A stretch of 64,000 nucleotides of DNA from Desulfurispirillum indicum S5 (GTDB lineage Bacteria > Chrysiogenota > Chrysiogenetes > Chrysiogenales > Chrysiogenaceae), in NCBI RefSeq assembly GCF_000177635.2, contig NC_014836.1, forward strand, positions 2,340,001 through 2,404,000, given 5' to 3'. Shown here piece after piece: positions 31,866 through 41,357 of this stretch. The position numbers and the translations under genes are program-made. Under the pieces are notes generated by a model. That model had not been told where the DNA came from. It ran no database searches and saw only the letters and a list, made by a program, of their open reading frames with translations. Within the stretch, counting starts at the first letter, position 1. The number at the start of each line of letters is the position of its first letter.

Positions 31866-33419
31866 ATGAGTACCCAGAGTACCGAGCCCGCTCCCGATGA
31901 CTCCCCTGCTCAATGCCTACTGCTCCGATTCCAACGGATTTCGCTTTTCCTCGCTGCAATCACCCTCCTGACGCTCATGAACGGCTGCGGCGGGGGCGGA
32001 GGAGGTGGCGGCGGAACGGCACCGGAAACACCGTGGAATGTCTCCGCCTCCCTGGTGGATGGTGGCGTGTCTGTCAGCTGGACGGGCGTGAACAACGCCA
32101 CCGCCTACCACGTATATTACTCCCGGACACCAGACAGCGGCACAACCGGCACCAGGTTCACTCCCACCCACCCCGAACTGCAGCCTCACACCATTGTCAC
32201 CGGCCTGGAAAACTACAAATCCTACTACTTTGTGGTAACCGCTTCGAACAAGCATGGAGAGAGCGCGCCAAGCAGTGAAGTCTCGGCTATTCCATCGGAG
32301 CGTATAACAGCAGAAACACTGCAGAATAAGTTTGACCCCAACTTGCAGGAATGCCTGACTGGGCACGACATGGGATTTTTCACCACGATATATGAACTGA
32401 CCTGCTCGGAAAAAAACATCACAAACCTGAGCGGCATGGAGAACTATCTACTTGGCCTGGAAACACTGTCCATAACCGAATCCGAGTCGACTCCATCCAC
32501 ACTGTCAGACCTGCCCCCCCTTGCCAGCCTTCCCTCCCTACGCAGCATTACCCTGAACCATCAGGACATCAGCGACCTCAGCCCACTTGGTGCGCTGCCT
32601 CACCTGCAGGGGTTGAATATCAGCTATAACAAGGTGAATTCGCTGCAGCCCATAACTGACCTGACTACCCTGACCGCACTGGAACTGCGCAATAACGAAA
32701 TATCCTCTATCCCTTCACTGGCAAACATGACAAGCCTGATGAGCGTGACACTGCCCCATAATCAGATGAGCGATATTTCAGGCGTGGTTGGCCTTACCGC
32801 TATAATCTATCTTGACCTGTCATACAACAATATCGCAGATATCTCTGCCCTGGCTGGGCTCAGCACATTGAAAGGCCTGGATCTGCCAGGAAATCTCATT
32901 GAAAGCGAGCAGCTGACACACCTGGCAAACCTGTCCCAATTGGAATTTCTCTATCTCGACAAAAACAGAATAGATGACTTTTCAGGCCTTGCCGCCATCA
33001 CCAGCCTGAAAATGCTCGACCTTGGTGACCAGGACGATGATTTCAAAATCACCGCCATTCCGGAGAATATCGGCAACCTCATTCACCTTGAGCAGCTTGG
33101 GCTTCGCTACAACAGCATCAGTGACCTCCAGAATTTGTCTGCCCTCAGCAACAGCCTGAGGGATCTTGTGCTGCGGGGAAATGCCATCAGTGACATCAGC
33201 CCCCTGGCTTCCCTGACAAACCTGGTCTGGCTTGAACTGGAGAGCAACCAGATTGACACTGGTGTCGGCTCACTGGTGGAGCTCACCAATATTCAAATGA
33301 TCAAACTGGACAACAATCCGGGCATGAGTTGCAGTGAGCTGGAAACCCTCATTGAGTTTTTTGGAGATAGAGTTTCCCCTTCACATGTAGATCCAGACAC
33401 TACCTGCACCAGCCCATAA
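31866..33419 (+). CDS. Lipoprotein with fibronectin type III and leucine-rich repeats
   Basis: 517 residues. The ATG at 31866 follows AGGAGG. The signal peptide ends LLTLMNGCGGGGGGG, with a nine-Gly tether after the lipid Cys. Residues 58-145 match a fibronectin type III domain (PWNVSASLVDGGVSVSW and YKSYYFVVTASNKHGES). From about residue 190 there are some twelve leucine-rich repeats of 21-23 residues with the LxxLxLxxNxIxDIxxL pattern of internalins, e.g. LDLSYNNIADISALAGL. The last repeat ends in a Cys motif. Surface-exposed protein-protein interaction is the inference. It belongs to the accessory stretch between ccoG and fixH. Confidence 0.82.
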   Translation: MSTQSTEPAPDDSPAQCLLLRFQRISLFLAAITLLTLMNGCGGGGGGGGGTAPETPWNVSASLVDGGVSVSWTGVNNATAYHVYYSRTPDSGTTGTRFTPTHPELQPHTIVTGLENYKSYYFVVTASNKHGESAPSSEVSAIPSERITAETLQNKFDPNLQECLTGHDMGFFTTIYELTCSEKNITNLSGMENYLLGLETLSITESESTPSTLSDLPPLASLPSLRSITLNHQDISDLSPLGALPHLQGLNISYNKVNSLQPITDLTTLTALELRNNEISSIPSLANMTSLMSVTLPHNQMSDISGVVGLTAIIYLDLSYNNIADISALAGLSTLKGLDLPGNLIESEQLTHLANLSQLEFLYLDKNRIDDFSGLAAITSLKMLDLGDQDDDFKITAIPENIGNLIHLEQLGLRYNSISDLQNLSALSNSLRDLVLRGNAISDISPLASLTNLVWLELESNQIDTGVGSLVELTNIQMIKLDNNPGMSCSELETLIEFFGDRVSPSHVDPDTTCTSP

Positions 33420-33428
33420 CTTCACCCA

Positions 33429-33456
33429 ACCCACCCCTCCCTGCGGAGGGGTGGGT
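33429..33456. terminator. Hairpin after the leucine-rich-repeat gene
   Basis: A 12-bp stem, ACCCACCCCTCC with GGAGGGGTGGGT, around CTGC. No U run follows on either strand, so termination strength is uncertain. Confidence 0.55.
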
Positions 33457-33576
33457 CTCATACTGCACCATCTCCTTCACTCCCCCTCTTTCCCTGTACA
33501 GGCACGCAAAAATCTGGCATGAATACGGGCAAGCTGCTGCAAAACAGACACAGAACGCTTCCGCCGAGGAGAGAAT

Positions 33577-34029
33577 ATGCTTTTCCCGAAATCCGCCCCC
33601 TGGCTGGGCATTGCCATACTGTTCGCGGCCTTCTTCCTCTTCAGCGCGTCGGCTATTCACCGCGCTTTCACGGGGGTCAGCGCGGTCACCGACCCCCTTT
33701 ACTACCAGCACGGCCTGAAATACTACGAGAGTGTGGCGGAAAAGCGCATGGCGGCAACGCTTGGCTGGGTAGCGACGGCAGAGCTGGCGGGTCGCCAGCT
33801 GTCCATAACGTTGCGGGACGGCACAGGAGCTGCCCTGGAGGGCGGCACCGCCCGTCTGGAGCTCGCCACCGCCCAGGGGGCAATGGAACTGGCCCTTGAA
33901 GCTCATCCCCAGGGTGCATACGAGGCCGCACTGCCCGCCGACCTGTCGGGGGAAGTGCACCTGACCTTCAGTTTCGCCAGGGATGAAAGCCGCATCAGCC
34001 GCAATTTCCTGGTGCATCTCGGTGAGTAA
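33577..34029 (+). CDS. ccoH: FixH/CcoH-like cbb3 assembly protein
   Basis: 150-residue protein with one N-terminal helix (WLGIAILFAAFFLFSASAI) then a periplasmic beta domain. FixH hallmarks visible are DPLYYQHGLKYYES soon after the helix and a C-terminal LTFSFARDESRISR. Start at 33577 follows GAGGAG. It overlaps ccoI by 8 nt. FixH proteins act with the copper ATPase in Cu-B insertion. Order fixH-ccoI-ccoS is standard, except that ccoG is separated. Confidence 0.85.
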   Translation: MLFPKSAPWLGIAILFAAFFLFSASAIHRAFTGVSAVTDPLYYQHGLKYYESVAEKRMAATLGWVATAELAGRQLSITLRDGTGAALEGGTARLELATAQGAMELALEAHPQGAYEAALPADLSGEVHLTFSFARDESRISRNFLVHLGE

Positions 34030-36436
34030 TTCCCGCTGCTACCACTGTGGCGACCCCAACCCCGCCGGTGCCCCCATCTGCCACGAGGAAAACGGCCAGC
34101 GCTTCCTCTTCTGCTGCCACGGTTGCCGCAGCGCTTTTCTTTTGATTCGCGGCGCGGGGCTGGAGCAGTTCTACCAGCAGCGCCAGTGGGACGATGAGGG
34201 TCTGCCCGCAGGGGCTTTCGATGAGTGCTACAGCGCCGAATACCTGGAGCGCCACACAACTGCGGAACCGGACGGCCAGCGCAGCATCAGTATTTTTGTG
34301 GAGGGCATTCGCTGCGCCACCTGCGTGTGGCTGGTGGAGCGCATGCTGCTGAAAATTCCCGGCGTCACCCAGGCCCGCCTCAACTACGGCACCCACCGGG
34401 CCAGGGTGGCCTTTGATCCCGAACGCACCAGCGCCCAGACGATTTTCCAGACCCTGACCCGTCTGGGCTACCTGCCCCGCCCCTACGAGCAGAACCATGT
34501 GGAGGAGGCGCGTCGCAGGGAACAGCGCTCCCTCGTCATCCGCTTTGTTACGGCGGCCTTCCTCTCCATGCAGCTCATGGGCTACTCCCTGGCCCTCTAC
34601 GCCGGATACTTCCAGGGCATGAGCGCCGAAGCGCGCGCCCTCATGCAGGTGCTCAGCGCCATCGTCACCACTCCGGTGGTCTTCTATGCCGGCTGGCCCT
34701 TCCTGGTGGGAGGCTGGAACAGCCTGCGCAACCGCTCGCCCAATATGGACACCCTTATCTGCATTGGCGTGCTGGCCGCCTACTTTGCCAGCCTGCACGC
34801 CATGGTCAGTGATGGGGAAGTGTATTTTGACACCGCCGCCATGATCGTCACCCTGATTCTGGCGGGACGGCTCTTCGAAAATATGGCCCGTAACCGGGCG
34901 CTGCAGGGGGTGGAGCGCCTGCTGCGCGTTGCCCCGGCCACAGCCTGCCGCCTGCGGGACGGGCAGACCGAAACGGTGGATACGGCCTCTCTGGCAGTGG
35001 GCGATATAGTGCTGGTGCGCCCCGGTGAGCGCTTCAGCGTGGATGGAATGGTGCTAGAAGGGCAGACGGAGGTGGATGAATCCATCATCAGCGGTGAACC
35101 CCTGCCCGTGCTGCGCGGTGCCGGCGAGCGGGTACTGGCCGGCGCCATGAACCTGAGCGCCTCGGTGCAGGTGCGCGTAACCACCAGCGCCGCCGAATCC
35201 TTTATCGCCCGTATCGCGCGGGTGGTGGAAGAGGCCCAGTCCCGCAAGGCCCCTATCGAACAGCTGGTCAACCGTATCTCCCGTGTTTTCGTGCCCATTG
35301 TGGTGCTGGTCAGCGCCGGCTCCTTCACCTACTGGAGCGCCTTCCCCGCAGAGCACACCACCCCCCTGCTGGCGGCGGTGGCCGTACTCATCATCGCCTG
35401 CCCCTGCGCCCTGGGCCTGGCCACACCCATGGCAGTACTGGTGGGCACCGCCAGCGCAGCACGGCACGGCATGCTCTTCCGTGGCGGCGACATTGTGGAG
35501 ATGACCGCCCGCATCGACACCATCGCCTTTGACAAAACCGGCACCCTCACCGAAGGGCGTCCCCGGGTCATTCACGTGGAGCCATTTCCCTCCAGCGCTG
35601 CGGATGAACTGCTGCGCCTGGCCGCCATGGCCGAACAGGGCAGCGTCCATCCCATCGCCAGGGGCATTCTGGAAGAAGCGCGCCGGCGGGAGATCCCCCT
35701 GCCCAGCGAGCCACACAGCAGCACCGCCATTGCCGGCAAGGGCGTAATCTGCCCCACCCGCCACGGCACCATCCGCGTGGGCACTCCCACCCTGCTGGAC
35801 GAAGGCGGCGTCCTGGTGCCAGGCTCCCCCATAGCGCACCACGAAGGCAGCACCACTGTCCACGTGGCCCTGGAACAGCAGTACCACGGCGTTATCCTGC
35901 TGGAGGACACCCCCCGCCAGGACAGCGCCACCACCATCGCACACCTGCACACCATGGGAATACGCACCGCCCTGCTGACCGGGGATACCCGGACCGCCGG
36001 GCACTCCCTCGCCAAGGGGCTGGGCATTGACGAAGTGCACGCAGAGCAGCTGCCCGCCGAGAAAGCCCAGTGGATCAGCCAGCGCATGGCCAGCGGAAAT
36101 CACGTCATGATGGTGGGCGACGGCATCAACGATGCCCCCGCCCTCAGCACCGCCCACATCGGCTGCGCCATGGCCGGTGGCACCGACGTCGCCCTGGAAG
36201 TCTCCGACATCGTCCTGACCCGCCCCCAGCCCCTGCGCATCGTGGACGCTCTGACCATCGCCCGCCGCATCCGGCGCGGCATCCGCCAGAACCTCTTCTG
36301 GGCCTTCATCTACAACGTCAGCGCCATCCCCCTGGCCGCCCTTGGCCTCCTGGCACCCATCCACGCCGCCGCCGCCATGACCATCAGCTCCCTGTGCGTG
36401 GTGGGGAATTCGTTGCGACTGCGCAGGCTGAGCTAG
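34022..36436 (+). CDS. ccoI: Copper-translocating P-type ATPase CcoI (FixI)
   Basis: Heavy-metal P1B ATPase that exports copper to the periplasm for cbb3 assembly. The GTG at 34022 (VSNSRCYHC) overlaps fixH; ATG at 33983 is an alternative. About 804 residues: an N-terminal Cys-rich segment (CYHCGDP and CCHGC), an HMA domain with IRCATCVWLVE, eight helices, CPC in IIACPCALGLATP, phosphorylation site DKTGTLTEG, HP in GSVHPIARGI, TGDTR, and GDGINDAPAL. These support a Cu(I) specificity. It is followed after a L fragment by ccoS. Confidence 0.94.
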   Translation: MSNSRCYHCGDPNPAGAPICHEENGQRFLFCCHGCRSAFLLIRGAGLEQFYQQRQWDDEGLPAGAFDECYSAEYLERHTTAEPDGQRSISIFVEGIRCATCVWLVERMLLKIPGVTQARLNYGTHRARVAFDPERTSAQTIFQTLTRLGYLPRPYEQNHVEEARRREQRSLVIRFVTAAFLSMQLMGYSLALYAGYFQGMSAEARALMQVLSAIVTTPVVFYAGWPFLVGGWNSLRNRSPNMDTLICIGVLAAYFASLHAMVSDGEVYFDTAAMIVTLILAGRLFENMARNRALQGVERLLRVAPATACRLRDGQTETVDTASLAVGDIVLVRPGERFSVDGMVLEGQTEVDESIISGEPLPVLRGAGERVLAGAMNLSASVQVRVTTSAAESFIARIARVVEEAQSRKAPIEQLVNRISRVFVPIVVLVSAGSFTYWSAFPAEHTTPLLAAVAVLIIACPCALGLATPMAVLVGTASAARHGMLFRGGDIVEMTARIDTIAFDKTGTLTEGRPRVIHVEPFPSSAADELLRLAAMAEQGSVHPIARGILEEARRREIPLPSEPHSSTAIAGKGVICPTRHGTIRVGTPTLLDEGGVLVPGSPIAHHEGSTTVHVALEQQYHGVILLEDTPRQDSATTIAHLHTMGIRTALLTGDTRTAGHSLAKGLGIDEVHAEQLPAEKAQWISQRMASGNHVMMVGDGINDAPALSTAHIGCAMAGGTDVALEVSDIVLTRPQPLRIVDALTIARRIRRGIRQNLFWAFIYNVSAIPLAALGLLAPIHAAAAMTISSLCVVGNSLRLRRLS

Positions 36437-36444
36437 TTGCTGAC

Positions 36445-36605
36445 GCTTTGTTGCCACTTTTGACTCGCCAAAAGTGGCAAAAGAAACTCACAAACAAGAT
36501 GAGGGCAATGTCAAGCGACGCCGTCTGTGCAGAACCATTTTGGCCATCCAACTATGGTATCCAGGTCGGCGCCGACAACCTGCCGCTTCGGGGGTGCGAA
36601 ACTTC
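36445..36605. repeat. L element right-end fragment L3
   Basis: A 161-bp segment nearly identical to L1 18520-18672, starting with the CCACTTTTG hairpin and ending at the inverted terminus GGTGCGAAACTTC (36593-36605). It lies between ccoI and ccoS and just 80 bp before the ccoS start. Confidence 0.85.
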
Positions 36606-36685
36606 ATCTACTTTTTCTCTTTGTTTTTCTTGCTCCTTCGCGTCCATTTGCGTTCATTTGCGGTTTCATCTGGTATACTCCCCCC

Positions 36686-36844
36686 ATGCCCTACACCTAT
36701 ATCATCCTCATCATCCTCAGCCTCTGTCTTGCCACCGGTGCCTGGCTCATCTTCATCTGGGCTCTGAAACGGGACCAGTTCGACGACATGGAAGGGCCGA
36801 AATATCGCATGCTCGATGATGATGACGACAAAAAACAGTCTTGA
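36686..36844 (+). CDS. ccoS: cbb3 oxidase maturation protein CcoS
   Basis: 52 residues with one helix (YIILIILSLCLATGAWLIF) and an acidic tail, QFDDMEGPKYRMLDDDDDKK. The FDDMEGP stretch is typical of CcoS, needed for haem and copper insertion. Small size and 248-bp separation from ccoI by the L fragment make it easily missed. The tail resembles that of CcoQ. Confidence 0.88.
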   Translation: MPYTYIILIILSLCLATGAWLIFIWALKRDQFDDMEGPKYRMLDDDDDKKQS

Positions 36845-36896
36845 CTTTTACTGTCTCCTGCAATACCAATAGGAAAACTTTCATGCAGGAGCATTT

Positions 36897-38948
36897 ATGG
36901 ATTTGCGCGTTCTCGCACTGACCTGCTGCCTTGTGGCATCCGGATGCTCACGCGCTCTGGACCTGCCATCACACGCTCCCCCGGAGCAGGGCGATCACCG
37001 GCAAATCAGCTACCGCATCAGCAAACTCCACCTGCCCCGGCAAGCCCTTGCCGAGCCACCACCCACAACACTGCCAGCGGTCTCCGGCAACCTGCGCAGC
37101 GCCTCTCTGTCCAGCCTGATTCATCTTCTGCTCCAGGACAGTCATATAAACTACATCCTTGAAGATATTCCTGAACAGGATATTGCCTTCACCTTTCCGC
37201 GTCCGATGGCGCTCCCGGAGGCGCTGTATGCCGTAGCCACCGCAGCGGGCCTGCAGATAACCAGCCGTGACGGCACCCTGGTCATCAGCAGCAATGATTT
37301 CCGTACCTTCACCCTCGACTACCTGGCCCAGGGCGCCGTTCTGCCCGGACAATCCTTCAGCCCGCTCAACAGTGCCCCGGTCTATCTCACGGATTCCGCT
37401 CACGCTTCGGAGCGGCAGCGCATATGGAATGTCATTCGCGAAAACCTCAGCAGCCTGGCTTCCGAGGACGGGCGCGTGATCATCAATGACCTGACGGGCA
37501 CCATCCTGGTAAGCGATAATGCTTCGGCCATGCGCCGCATCGAAGCGTACCTTGACATGGTGCGGCGCCTGTACGACCAGCAGGTGGAGATATCGGTCCG
37601 AATCCTGCAGATATCCCTCTCCGACTCCCTCACCATGGGAGTGGACTACTCGGCCCTCTTCCGGGTCAGCGGCAGCGATACCCCCATCGCCTTCAACCTC
37701 CACGGCACTGAGGGCCAGGCGGGAGCCAGTCTGGACGGAACCGCAGGCGAACGGGGCGTTCTGGACTACACCGTGGGGGTCCTGAATCCGGGCAAGTTCG
37801 CGGGCTTTCTGCAGTTTCTCAGCCTCCACGGCACCGTGCATACCCTTTCCAACCCCACCATCACCACCCTGAACAATGTAACGGGCAATGTGTACTCCAT
37901 CCGCACCTATCCCTACCAGGTGACAACCACCGAGAGCAGCGCCAATGTCCGCGAGGCTCGAACCTATTTTGAAGATGTGAAGATCGGCGTCAGTCTGACG
38001 GTGACACCCAACATTGTGAACAATGGGGATATTCTGCTGGAGGTATTGCCCGTGGTGGGGGAGATTTACGAGGAGAACTTCAACCCCGCTTCCGGTGAAC
38101 GGGAAAAGCCACAGACCGTGGAACAGGCGATCCGCACCATACTGCGCACCCGCAATAATCACTCCTACTTCATCGGCGGCCTGATCTACGAAAAAAACGT
38201 GGAGAGCACCAGCGGCATTCCCGTACTCAGCAGGATTCCCGTGCTCGGGAGGCTCTTCCGCTCCGACCGCAGGGTGCAGAGCCGTCAGGAGCTGGTCATC
38301 GTCCTGACGCCAAAAATCATTCCAAGCCTTGACTCCCACAGCGCTGGCCCCGTTGACTATCACAGCACTCCCCTGCATTACGGCCTGCTGGAATACCAGG
38401 CTGGCGCAAGAGCTCCCCTCGCCCTGGACGACCATGCCCCGCCACTGACCAACGACGATCTGGCATATTTCTTTCTCCAGCGTGGCCTGGACGCTCTGGG
38501 TGCTGGCGAAAACCTCCAGGCGCTCAGCATGCTGCAGTCGGCGCTGGGGTTTTCACCCACCTGCCCGTTCAGCCGCTTCTACCTGGCCCTGGCTCACTGG
38601 AACCTGCGTGATTTCAACGAGGCCATCGGCCAGCTGACGATCCACCTCCACCACGCACCCACTGACCAGCTCGCCATCCACAACCTGGGGCTGATGCACT
38701 TTCACCAGGGGAACTTCCAGCAGGCGCTGCGACATATGCAGCGCCTGCCCCTGGATCATCCGGCTGTGCAGAACAATCTGGCCATAGTGCATGCCAGCCT
38801 GGGTCATCACGACCGGGCACGCGTGCTGTGGAAAGCTGCCGGAAACTGCGACGCACGCCACAATCTGACCCTTTCCCGGCAAGACGATGATCTGCTGCGG
38901 CAGGAGTACCTGGAGCACTGTGTTCCCGAACAGTCTGCCTCCCGTTGA
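36897..38948 (+). CDS. Secretin lipoprotein with C-terminal TPR region (MshL-like)
   Basis: 683-residue outer-membrane channel of the secretin family. Start at 36897 follows CAGGAG. The signal peptide ends LVASGCSRA, a lipobox. Residues 60-230 hold N-domains like those of MSHA/type IV pilus secretins (NLRSASLSSLIHLL, FTFPRPMALPEALYAVATAAGLQ). The secretin core contains VEISVRILQISLSD, LSNPTITTLNNVTGN, VSLTVTPNI and IPVLSRIPVLGRLF. After about residue 510 there is a TPR-like region (LAYFFLQRGLDALGAGENLQA, NLGLMHFHQGNFQQALRHMQ). No other pilus or secretion genes are in the window, so its partner system is not seen. Confidence 0.87.
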   Translation: MDLRVLALTCCLVASGCSRALDLPSHAPPEQGDHRQISYRISKLHLPRQALAEPPPTTLPAVSGNLRSASLSSLIHLLLQDSHINYILEDIPEQDIAFTFPRPMALPEALYAVATAAGLQITSRDGTLVISSNDFRTFTLDYLAQGAVLPGQSFSPLNSAPVYLTDSAHASERQRIWNVIRENLSSLASEDGRVIINDLTGTILVSDNASAMRRIEAYLDMVRRLYDQQVEISVRILQISLSDSLTMGVDYSALFRVSGSDTPIAFNLHGTEGQAGASLDGTAGERGVLDYTVGVLNPGKFAGFLQFLSLHGTVHTLSNPTITTLNNVTGNVYSIRTYPYQVTTTESSANVREARTYFEDVKIGVSLTVTPNIVNNGDILLEVLPVVGEIYEENFNPASGEREKPQTVEQAIRTILRTRNNHSYFIGGLIYEKNVESTSGIPVLSRIPVLGRLFRSDRRVQSRQELVIVLTPKIIPSLDSHSAGPVDYHSTPLHYGLLEYQAGARAPLALDDHAPPLTNDDLAYFFLQRGLDALGAGENLQALSMLQSALGFSPTCPFSRFYLALAHWNLRDFNEAIGQLTIHLHHAPTDQLAIHNLGLMHFHQGNFQQALRHMQRLPLDHPAVQNNLAIVHASLGHHDRARVLWKAAGNCDARHNLTLSRQDDDLLRQEYLEHCVPEQSASR

Positions 38949-39070
38949 ACGCCGGTGAAGCCGTATTTTCCGCCGACAGTCCGCGACATGATTGGCACTT
39001 TCTCTTCCATGGGGTAGAAACAGAAAGTCCCGCCACCGGACGGGAATATGCTGAAGGGTTGGGAGACGCT

Positions 39071-39874
39071 ATGGGACTGGAAATTCTCGTGATGTATGTG
39101 GCGGTGGGACTGATTGCCGGACTCCTGGCAGGGCTGCTTGGTATCGGCGGCGGGGTGGTGATCGTCCCCCTGCTGGTATGGTGTTTTCTGCGGCAGGGTA
39201 TTCAGCCCGACCATATCATGCATCTGGCCCTGGGCACCTCCCTGGCCAGCATCATCTTCACATCCATCTCCAGCTTTCTGTCGCACCATCGCCGTGGTGC
39301 CGTTGACTGGACCATCGTGCGCCGGATAGTGCCGGGAATTCTGGTGGGAACCTTCCTGGGCACCATGGTGGCCTCGCAGCTTTCCAGCAACTTCCTCAAG
39401 GGTTTTTTCTGCCTCTTCCTGTACACCATCGCCACCCAGATCATCCTCAATAAAAAACCGAAGGCGTCACGTCAGCTGCCTGGCAATGCCGGAATGTTCG
39501 CCACCGGCTCGACCATCGGGGCCGTATCCAGCTTTGTCGGCATCGGCGGAGGCTCACTCTCGGTACCGTTCATGCTGTGGTGCAATGTCACCGCCCACCG
39601 CGCCATCGGCACATCGGCGGCTATCGGCCTGCCCATCGCCGTTGCCGGAGCCATCGGCTACATCGTCAACAATCTCCAGGTCACCGGCCTGCCCGCCTAC
39701 AGCATCGGCTACGTCTATCTGCCAGCTCTGGCGGGCATTGTCTGCGCCAGTGTGCTGACCGCCCCCCTGGGCGCGCGCCTGGCCCACTCCCTGCCCGTCG
39801 ATCGCCTCAAACGCTTTTTCGCCATCTTCCTCTATGTGGTTGCCACCAGGATGGCCTGGGAGCTGGTCGCCTGA
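39071..39874 (+). CDS. TauE/SafE-family sulfite exporter-like permease
   Basis: 267 residues, eight or so helices. Start at 39071 (MGLEILVMYVAVGL) follows GGGAG. The two halves are homologous, each with a Gly-rich motif: GLLGIGGGVVIVPLLV and SFVGIGGGSLSVPFML. The family moves sulfite, sulfonates or other organic anions. The gene ends 15 bp before the converging NlpC/P60 gene; substrate unknown. Confidence 0.88.
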   Translation: MGLEILVMYVAVGLIAGLLAGLLGIGGGVVIVPLLVWCFLRQGIQPDHIMHLALGTSLASIIFTSISSFLSHHRRGAVDWTIVRRIVPGILVGTFLGTMVASQLSSNFLKGFFCLFLYTIATQIILNKKPKASRQLPGNAGMFATGSTIGAVSSFVGIGGGSLSVPFMLWCNVTAHRAIGTSAAIGLPIAVAGAIGYIVNNLQVTGLPAYSIGYVYLPALAGIVCASVLTAPLGARLAHSLPVDRLKRFFAIFLYVVATRMAWELVA

Positions 39875-39889
39875 TTCCCTGCGGTGCAA

Positions 39890-41221
39890 TCAGGGGAGCA
39901 CACGCATTCCCTGGATGCGGCTGATCAGAAGAGCATCGGAGCGGACACTGGAGAGCTCGCGTCCCGGACGCAGCGTGGTGATCACCACGCCTCCCATGAT
40001 GGCCCGGCCTTCCCGACCCCAGGAGCGGGTGCGCACACCCCAGGCATCGTGTACCGCCATGGGCTGCCCCTCGTGCTCACCGATATAGAGCATGACGTGG
40101 CCACGCATCCACAGCAGCGTCATGAAGGGCACCGCGTTTTCCCGAATAAAGCGTTCTCGCTCGGCGGGCTTCATGGCGCTCAGGTCAATGAGATTCTCCT
40201 CCACGAAGTGCGCCTGCTGATAGGAGTTGCGGGGCAACCACACCCCGAAGCTGGTAAAAATATCCCGCAGGAAAGCTGAGCAATCGCGGTTGCCATACAT
40301 CCCCCCCCAGCCATACTTCTCTGCGGCCATGGCATCGGCCACGCGGGCGATATTCTGCGCTGTCAGCGGCAGCGGAAAGGGAGCCATATCCACCGCCGGC
40401 ACGGAAGCCTTCTCAAGGTGCGCCTGACCGTGAACATCCCGCAGGGCCACCAGCAGAGCGCCATCGCCAGCCACAGGGTACAGCCCGCCCACGCGACCAT
40501 GGATCATATAGCTCCCAGCCTCATCGTACAGCGGCACCTGGTCGCGAACCATCACCATAAACGGCCCCTGCCGCAGAATCCGACGCTGATGTTCATCCAC
40601 CAGGGCCACATCCTGAGCCCGCACCCAGCCCCGCACATAGGGTGCCTGCACAAAGAGCCAGTCGCCGGTACGGCTCATGTGCTCAATGCGCACCGGGGTA
40701 TTGGCAAAAAGCAGGGAGTCCTGCCAGTAATCGAAGGGATACCCCTCTCCCGCACGGGAAAAATCATAAAAGCGCGGCTTGTGGGTGGGGAAGACCCGCA
40801 CATGGGTTTCGCGCACCGTGATGGCCGCAGCCGAGCGGGAGGGGTAGTGCATGACGTCCATCTCGGCAATCAGGTGCTCTATCCAGGCCGGATCGTTTGG
40901 CAAGCGGTTTTCGCCGTAGCCGGGATTCTTCAGGGCAATCTCTATGCCCCAGAAGGGACTCACCAGCTCACCCTCCTCATTGTATTCAGCGTGCGGGCCA
41001 CCGTCCTCCCAGGGAGCGAAATAGAAATCCAGGTACTCGGAAGCGAAGCGCTGCTGTTCGACAGACCCTGCCAGCCGCGCTTCAGAGCCCGCGCCCAGAT
41101 ACGCCTGAACATATTGGGGGTAGCGTTCCAGATCGGCGATAACCACAGGCTGGCGGCCGGCACAGCCCCAGGTGGTGAAGAGCAGAAGAAGTATCAGAAG
41201 AAGCGCGCGCGTCAAAAACAT
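39890..41221 (-). CDS. NlpC/P60 peptidase-like lipoprotein with SH3-type domain
   Basis: Probably cuts cell-wall peptides. 443 residues; signal peptide ending LFTTWGCAGR (lipobox). The middle region has SH3-like features, ADMVHP-type segment TVRETHVRVFPTHKP and LLFANTPVRIEHMSRTGDWLFVQAPYVRGWV. The C-terminal C40 domain has the catalytic Cys in YGNRDCSAFLRDIF and the His in MRGHVMLYIG. Length and order match the SH3-NlpC/P60 proteins of other Gram-negative bacteria. It is divergent from trpD. Confidence 0.86.
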   Translation of the reverse strand: MFLTRALLLILLLLFTTWGCAGRQPVVIADLERYPQYVQAYLGAGSEARLAGSVEQQRFASEYLDFYFAPWEDGGPHAEYNEEGELVSPFWGIEIALKNPGYGENRLPNDPAWIEHLIAEMDVMHYPSRSAAAITVRETHVRVFPTHKPRFYDFSRAGEGYPFDYWQDSLLFANTPVRIEHMSRTGDWLFVQAPYVRGWVRAQDVALVDEHQRRILRQGPFMVMVRDQVPLYDEAGSYMIHGRVGGLYPVAGDGALLVALRDVHGQAHLEKASVPAVDMAPFPLPLTAQNIARVADAMAAEKYGWGGMYGNRDCSAFLRDIFTSFGVWLPRNSYQQAHFVEENLIDLSAMKPAERERFIRENAVPFMTLLWMRGHVMLYIGEHEGQPMAVHDAWGVRTRSWGREGRAIMGGVVITTLRPGRELSSVRSDALLISRIQGMRVLP

Positions 41222-41298
41222 AAGGGCCCCCGCATGGTGATTCGGTCAGTGCCGGGAGGATACCCGAAAACAAAGCCAAGGTGAAGAGCAGAGAGGTT

Positions 41299-41327
41299 TT
41301 GCAATCGGTGAAGGCATGCGATATTAT
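41299..41327 (+). promoter_or_regulatory. Promoter of trpD
   Basis: TTGCAA (41299-41304), 17-nt spacer and TATTAT (41322-41327), about 25 nt before the trpD start. The leader is too short for a peptide attenuator. Confidence 0.65.
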
Positions 41328-41357
41328 TCCGGCAACCTGACAAGTACCGGAGTTCCC

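Noticed and set aside
38993-39010. TTGGCAC near 38993 as a sigma-54 promoter for the TauE gene
   Set aside because: The -12 half (TTGC) is missing.
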